Part shown: positions 60,330 through 64,000 of the stretch, piece after piece
Layout: every line of letters begins with the position of its first letter
Numbering within the stretch: position 1 is the stretch's first letter
Assembly: GCA_903945375.1 (NCBI GenBank)
Contig: CAJAVP010000003.1
Location: 1-64,000, forward strand
From: an uncultured Methylococcaceae bacterium
GTDB taxonomy: Bacteria > Pseudomonadota > Gammaproteobacteria > Methylococcales > Methylomonadaceae
Reading direction: 5' to 3'
Length of the DNA stretch: 64,000 nucleotides
The notes under the pieces: model-generated
Databases searched by the model: none
Told to the model about the DNA's origin: nothing
What the model saw: the letters and a program-made list of their open reading frames with translations, nothing else
Made by a program: the position numbers and the translations under genes

Positions 60330-61825
60330 TTGATCTCGCTGAATGGATGAGCTTTAGGCCAATAACGAATACCCTCAGCCCGATAAACATAAACCTGTTT
60401 AGGTTTATCTATCGGATGCGTGATGTCATCTAACCGCTCTAAATGTTGGAAAGCCGCTTGTACGGGCAAGGGAAGGTTTTCTGATTGTTCTGACACAATA
60501 ATGACGGACTGGTTTAAATCGTTTTGCGGATTCGGCCATAACTCATATTGCGACACCACTTGCCCGCTGCTTTCGTAGCGATAAACCAACGGTTGTGTGG
60601 TTAAATAAAAGGCGAGTTCACTGGCTAAAAACCGATGACCTATAGTTAAAACTAGCGCAGGCTGAGGCGCGATCTTTTCAATAGACTTTGCCAGCTCATG
60701 CCAGTGTCGAAAACGTTGCAGTGGATCGAGTGGCGTATTTTGCAGCTGCGTCACCGTTATCACAGTCGGTAATGCGTAGGTCAAGGTGGTCATCAAGAAA
60801 CCGACGATAAGCGCTATTTTTACAGGTTTAATGAACAGACCCAACCGCACTTGACCACTCAGTAAAATCAACGCGCTCCCATAAAAAGGCAGCGGCCAAT
60901 TTCCCTGTACTTTTTGTACCATGCCCAATAACAAAATTCCCAGCAATAATACCGGCCCCATCAGTAATAAAAATTGGCTGTCAGGACTTAATCGCCGGTA
61001 ATTTCTGAGCATTTTAAAGCTCATCGTTAAAACCAAAATCAACAACACCGGCGACACAAGTAATAATTGATAGCCGTATAAACTGCCAGCATCCCATAAT
61101 CGCTGGCGGATGGTTAGCTCGGGTTTAATGCCAAAATGCCCTTGACTGTGACCAAGCATAATCCAGTCATGTTGCTGATTCCAAATCAATAGAGGCACTA
61201 AAGCCAGTAAAATAGGCAGGCAATACAGTAAAAATTCACGTTTGAGTAAGACTCGCCGTTGCCCATCGCACAGCAAAAAAATCAACAGCATCAAGGGAAG
61301 AAGTAAAGCAACTTGTTTGCTGAGTAGCGCACACGCGGTTGATAAACCGGCATAAAACCAATGATTAAGAGCGGGCTTGCCAAATAAGGCTTTACTTAAG
61401 TAATACAGCGTCATCGACCAAAAACAATACAAAGGCGGGTCAATGGTCATAATGAAATGGGCTAGTACTGAAAACGGTGTAGCCAGCAATAACAACAAAG
61501 CGACGAGGGCGGCTCGTTGACCGTATAAAAAAAGTGCAGCGGCGTAGACATAAGCCAAGCTCAACGTGCCTAAAATTGCCGCAGGTAAACGCACCGCAAC
61601 CACATTATCTCCGGCCCAGCTGGTTGATAAGGCAATTAGCCATGCCACCATCGGCGGTTTGCTGTAATAGCACCAGTCCAGTCGTCTCGACCAGTCCCAG
61701 TAATAACTTTCATCGCCAATTAAGTCTAAGCCGTTAATGAATAGAAAGCTCACGCGCAGGCTAAAAATGCCGAGTAAAATCAGCACAATATAACGATGAC
61801 ACACAGAAGAAAGCATCGCAAACAT
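60326..61825 (-). CDS. ArnT/PMT-like glycosyltransferase family 39 membrane protein
   Basis: LIGDESYYWDWSRRLDWCYYSKPPMVAWLIALST and polytopic architecture; 4-nt overlap with PAP2 gene. Confidence 0.87.
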   Translation of the reverse strand: MFAMLSSVCHRYIVLILLGIFSLRVSFLFINGLDLIGDESYYWDWSRRLDWCYYSKPPMVAWLIALSTSWAGDNVVAVRLPAAILGTLSLAYVYAAALFLYGQRAALVALLLLLATPFSVLAHFIMTIDPPLYCFWSMTLYYLSKALFGKPALNHWFYAGLSTACALLSKQVALLLPLMLLIFLLCDGQRRVLLKREFLLYCLPILLALVPLLIWNQQHDWIMLGHSQGHFGIKPELTIRQRLWDAGSLYGYQLLLVSPVLLILVLTMSFKMLRNYRRLSPDSQFLLLMGPVLLLGILLLGMVQKVQGNWPLPFYGSALILLSGQVRLGLFIKPVKIALIVGFLMTTLTYALPTVITVTQLQNTPLDPLQRFRHWHELAKSIEKIAPQPALVLTIGHRFLASELAFYLTTQPLVYRYESSGQVVSQYELWPNPQNDLNQSVIIVSEQSENLPLPVQAAFQHLERLDDITHPIDKPKQVYVYRAEGIRYWPKAHPFSEIK

Positions 61826-61928
61826 GTTAAGGCCTCAAGGATGCACGTAATATTAACGCACGACAAAAGCCAAATAAACGATACGACAAGAGGAAAAAAA
61901 GCAGGCTAGTAGTCTAAAACAGAAATGA

Positions 61929-61961
61929 TAATCTGCATCCAGCATTGCTGGATGCAGATTA
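61929..61961 (-). terminator. Terminator hairpin downstream of pyk
   Basis: taatctgcatccagca/tgctggatgcagatta; T-rich on the minus strand after the stem. Confidence 0.75.
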
Positions 61962-61967
61962 CAGCGA

Positions 61968-63416
61968 CTAAGGCGTTAAGCCTTGACCAACGACAACAAC
62001 TTTCAACGCATTAGTACCACCTTTAACGCCATTCAAATCACCTTTTGTGATAATGAATTTATCGCCTTCTTTGGCGATATTCCATTTTCTCAGTTCTTTG
62101 ACAACATTACGGTTAACTTCAGCGTGATCTTGTTTTTCTTCAATTTTGAAGTAAATAGGGAAAACACCACGGAATAACGTGGCTTTGCCTAAGGTTTCTT
62201 CAACACCACTAAAAGCAAAAATAGGAATACCTGAGCTGATTCTGGACATCCATAACGGTGTCGAACCGGATTCAGTCAGTGCCACAATGCCTTTAATTTT
62301 AGTGTGATTCGCCATGTACATGGCAGACATCGCAATAGCCTCGTCATCACGGTCAAACTGAATACTCAAACGATGGTCAGATTCACGAACCACTGGTTGC
62401 TTTTCAGCTTCAACACAAATCCGGTGCATCGCTTCTACGGCTTTAATCGGATGACTGCCTGAGGCGGTTTCTGCGGATAACATAATGGCATCGGTGCCGT
62501 CATAAACCGCATTCGCGACATCAAATACTTCCGCTCGTGTTGGAATCGGGTTATCAATCATCGACTCCATCATTTGCGTCGCGGTAATCGCGATACGGTT
62601 TAACTCGCGTGTACGTTTAATCAGTTTTTTCTGAACAGCAGGTAAATTAGCATCACCAATTTCTACACCCAAATCACCACGCGCTACCATCACCGCATCC
62701 GAGGCTAAAATGATTTCATCCATAACCGGATCAACAATCGCCTCAGCACGTTCTACTTTAGAAACAATACCCGCAAGACAACCTTCAGCAGCTAAAAGAC
62801 GACGCGCCTCATGTAAGTCTTCGGCACAACGCGGGAAAGACACGGCAACAAAATCACATTTGATAGTAGCCACTGTTTTGATGTCTTCTTTGTCTTTATC
62901 GGTTAATGCAGCGGCAGAAAGACCACCACCCAGCAAATTAATGCCTTTGTTATTGGACAAATAACCACCGACAACAACAACACAATTCACTCGCATGTTT
63001 TCGACATTAACAACGTCCAAGACAATGCGACCATCATCTAATAACAGACGACTACCGGGTCTAACTTCTAATGCAAGCGGTTCGTAAGTAATCCCGACTT
63101 GGGTATTGTCGCCGGCTAAAGGATCAAAATTAATGTCTAAAGCAAAATCTTGACCTTCTTTTAGATTGACTTTGGTATCCGTAAAACGCGCAATACGGAT
63201 TTTAGGCCCTTGCAAATCAGCAAGAATACCCACTCGTCTACCAGTGATTTTACTGAGTTCACGAACCTGTTGCGCTCGGCTGATGTGATCTTCCGCAGAA
63301 CCATGAGAGAAGTTCAAGCGCACCACATCCACTCCAGCCGCAAACAGCCCCTCCAGCACACCCGGCTTATCCGTTGCCGGCCCTAAGGTGGCTAATATTT
63401 TGGTTCTTCTTAACAT
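61968..63416 (-). CDS. pyk: Pyruvate kinase
   Basis: RRTKILATLGPATDKPGVLEGLFAAGVDVVRLNFSHG, VARGDLGVEIG, ATQMMESMI. Confidence 0.97.
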   Translation of the reverse strand: MLRRTKILATLGPATDKPGVLEGLFAAGVDVVRLNFSHGSAEDHISRAQQVRELSKITGRRVGILADLQGPKIRIARFTDTKVNLKEGQDFALDINFDPLAGDNTQVGITYEPLALEVRPGSRLLLDDGRIVLDVVNVENMRVNCVVVVGGYLSNNKGINLLGGGLSAAALTDKDKEDIKTVATIKCDFVAVSFPRCAEDLHEARRLLAAEGCLAGIVSKVERAEAIVDPVMDEIILASDAVMVARGDLGVEIGDANLPAVQKKLIKRTRELNRIAITATQMMESMIDNPIPTRAEVFDVANAVYDGTDAIMLSAETASGSHPIKAVEAMHRICVEAEKQPVVRESDHRLSIQFDRDDEAIAMSAMYMANHTKIKGIVALTESGSTPLWMSRISSGIPIFAFSGVEETLGKATLFRGVFPIYFKIEEKQDHAEVNRNVVKELRKWNIAKEGDKFIITKGDLNGVKGGTNALKVVVVGQGLTP

Positions 63417-63422
63417 ATCGAT

Positions 63423-64000
63423 TTATTCCGCGTTAATCAAAGCAATAGAGGTATCTAACATACGGTTTGAGAAGCCCCATTCGTTGTCGTACCAAGATAG
63501 AACTTTAACAAATGTGCCATCAATGACTTTGGTTAAAGGTGCTTCGTAAATAGAAGATGCTGGGTTGTGGTTAAAGTCAGAAGATACCAATGGTTTTTCA
63601 TTGATGTCTAAAATGCCTTTAAACGCACCGGCAGCAGCGGCTTTTAGTATGTCGTCGATTTCAGCTTTGCTGGTGCTTTTTGATGAAGTGAATGTTAAAT
63701 CAACCACTGACACATTGATGGTTGGTACACGCATTGCGAAACCATCTAATTTGCCGGCTAATTCTGGCAATACTAAACCAACAGCGGCAGCTGCGCCGGT
63801 TTTGGTTGGAATCATAGATTGCGTGGCAGAACGCGCACGACGTAAGTCTTTGTGGAAAACGTCGGTTAATACTTGATCATTCGTGTAAGAGTGAATGGTA
63901 GTCATTAAGCCATGAACCAAACCAATCGTGTCATGCAGCGGTTTAACTAAAGGCGCTAAACAGTTAGTGGTGCAAGAGGCGTTAGAAATAACGGTATCGC
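63423..64000 (-). CDS. gap: Glyceraldehyde-3-phosphate dehydrogenase, partial (runs off the right edge)
   Basis: Minus-strand translation from the edge gives [42 protein letters not shown]...[15 protein letters not shown]. Confidence 0.96.
   Translation of the reverse strand, partial: DTVISNASCTTNCLAPLVKPLHDTIGLVHGLMTTIHSYTNDQVLTDVFHKDLRRARSATQSMIPTKTGAAAAVGLVLPELAGKLDGFAMRVPTINVSVVDLTFTSSKSTSKAEIDDILKAAAAGAFKGILDINEKPLVSSDFNHNPASSIYEAPLTKVIDGTFVKVLSWYDNEWGFSNRMLDTSIALINAE

Noticed and set aside
59980-60390. 136-aa minus-strand ORF overlapping the PAP2 gene
   Set aside because: Alternative frame of the PAP2 gene, which has clear catalytic motifs.

Overview
The window looks like a gammaproteobacterial chromosome segment, possibly from a Methylococcales-like organism (lineage inferred only from gene content and style). 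It opens inside a type I-F-like CRISPR array (24 identical 28-bp repeats, mostly 32-bp spacers; no cas genes in the window). Most of the rest is housekeeping: uvrD, fxsA, cutA, dsbD, lnt, cobO, hemL, csp, phoU, mltD, rnhA, an NtrB/NtrC-like pair, folP, topB, ssb, a split methylmalonyl-CoA mutase operon, mltB, ilvIHC, GH17, pyk and gap. The most interesting accessory locus is 7946-20523: a single-module reducing type I PKS without a thioesterase, an alpha-oxoamine synthase, a KpsS-like capsule protein, an SDR and an LTA-synthase-like sulfatase. This resembles the Sinorhizobium rkp-1 K-antigen region and is predicted to make a sphingoid-like amino lipid linked to a surface polysaccharide. Other points of interest are a secreted caspase-like His/Cys protein paired with a propeptide-like partner (37913-39732), a tandem duplication of GGDEF genes that left a pseudogene scar (56241-59258), an HDOD-CZB fusion, a DsbD with two N-terminal domains, and CRISPR spacers whose sequence hints at their targets. 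All identifications are by eye; no searches were run.
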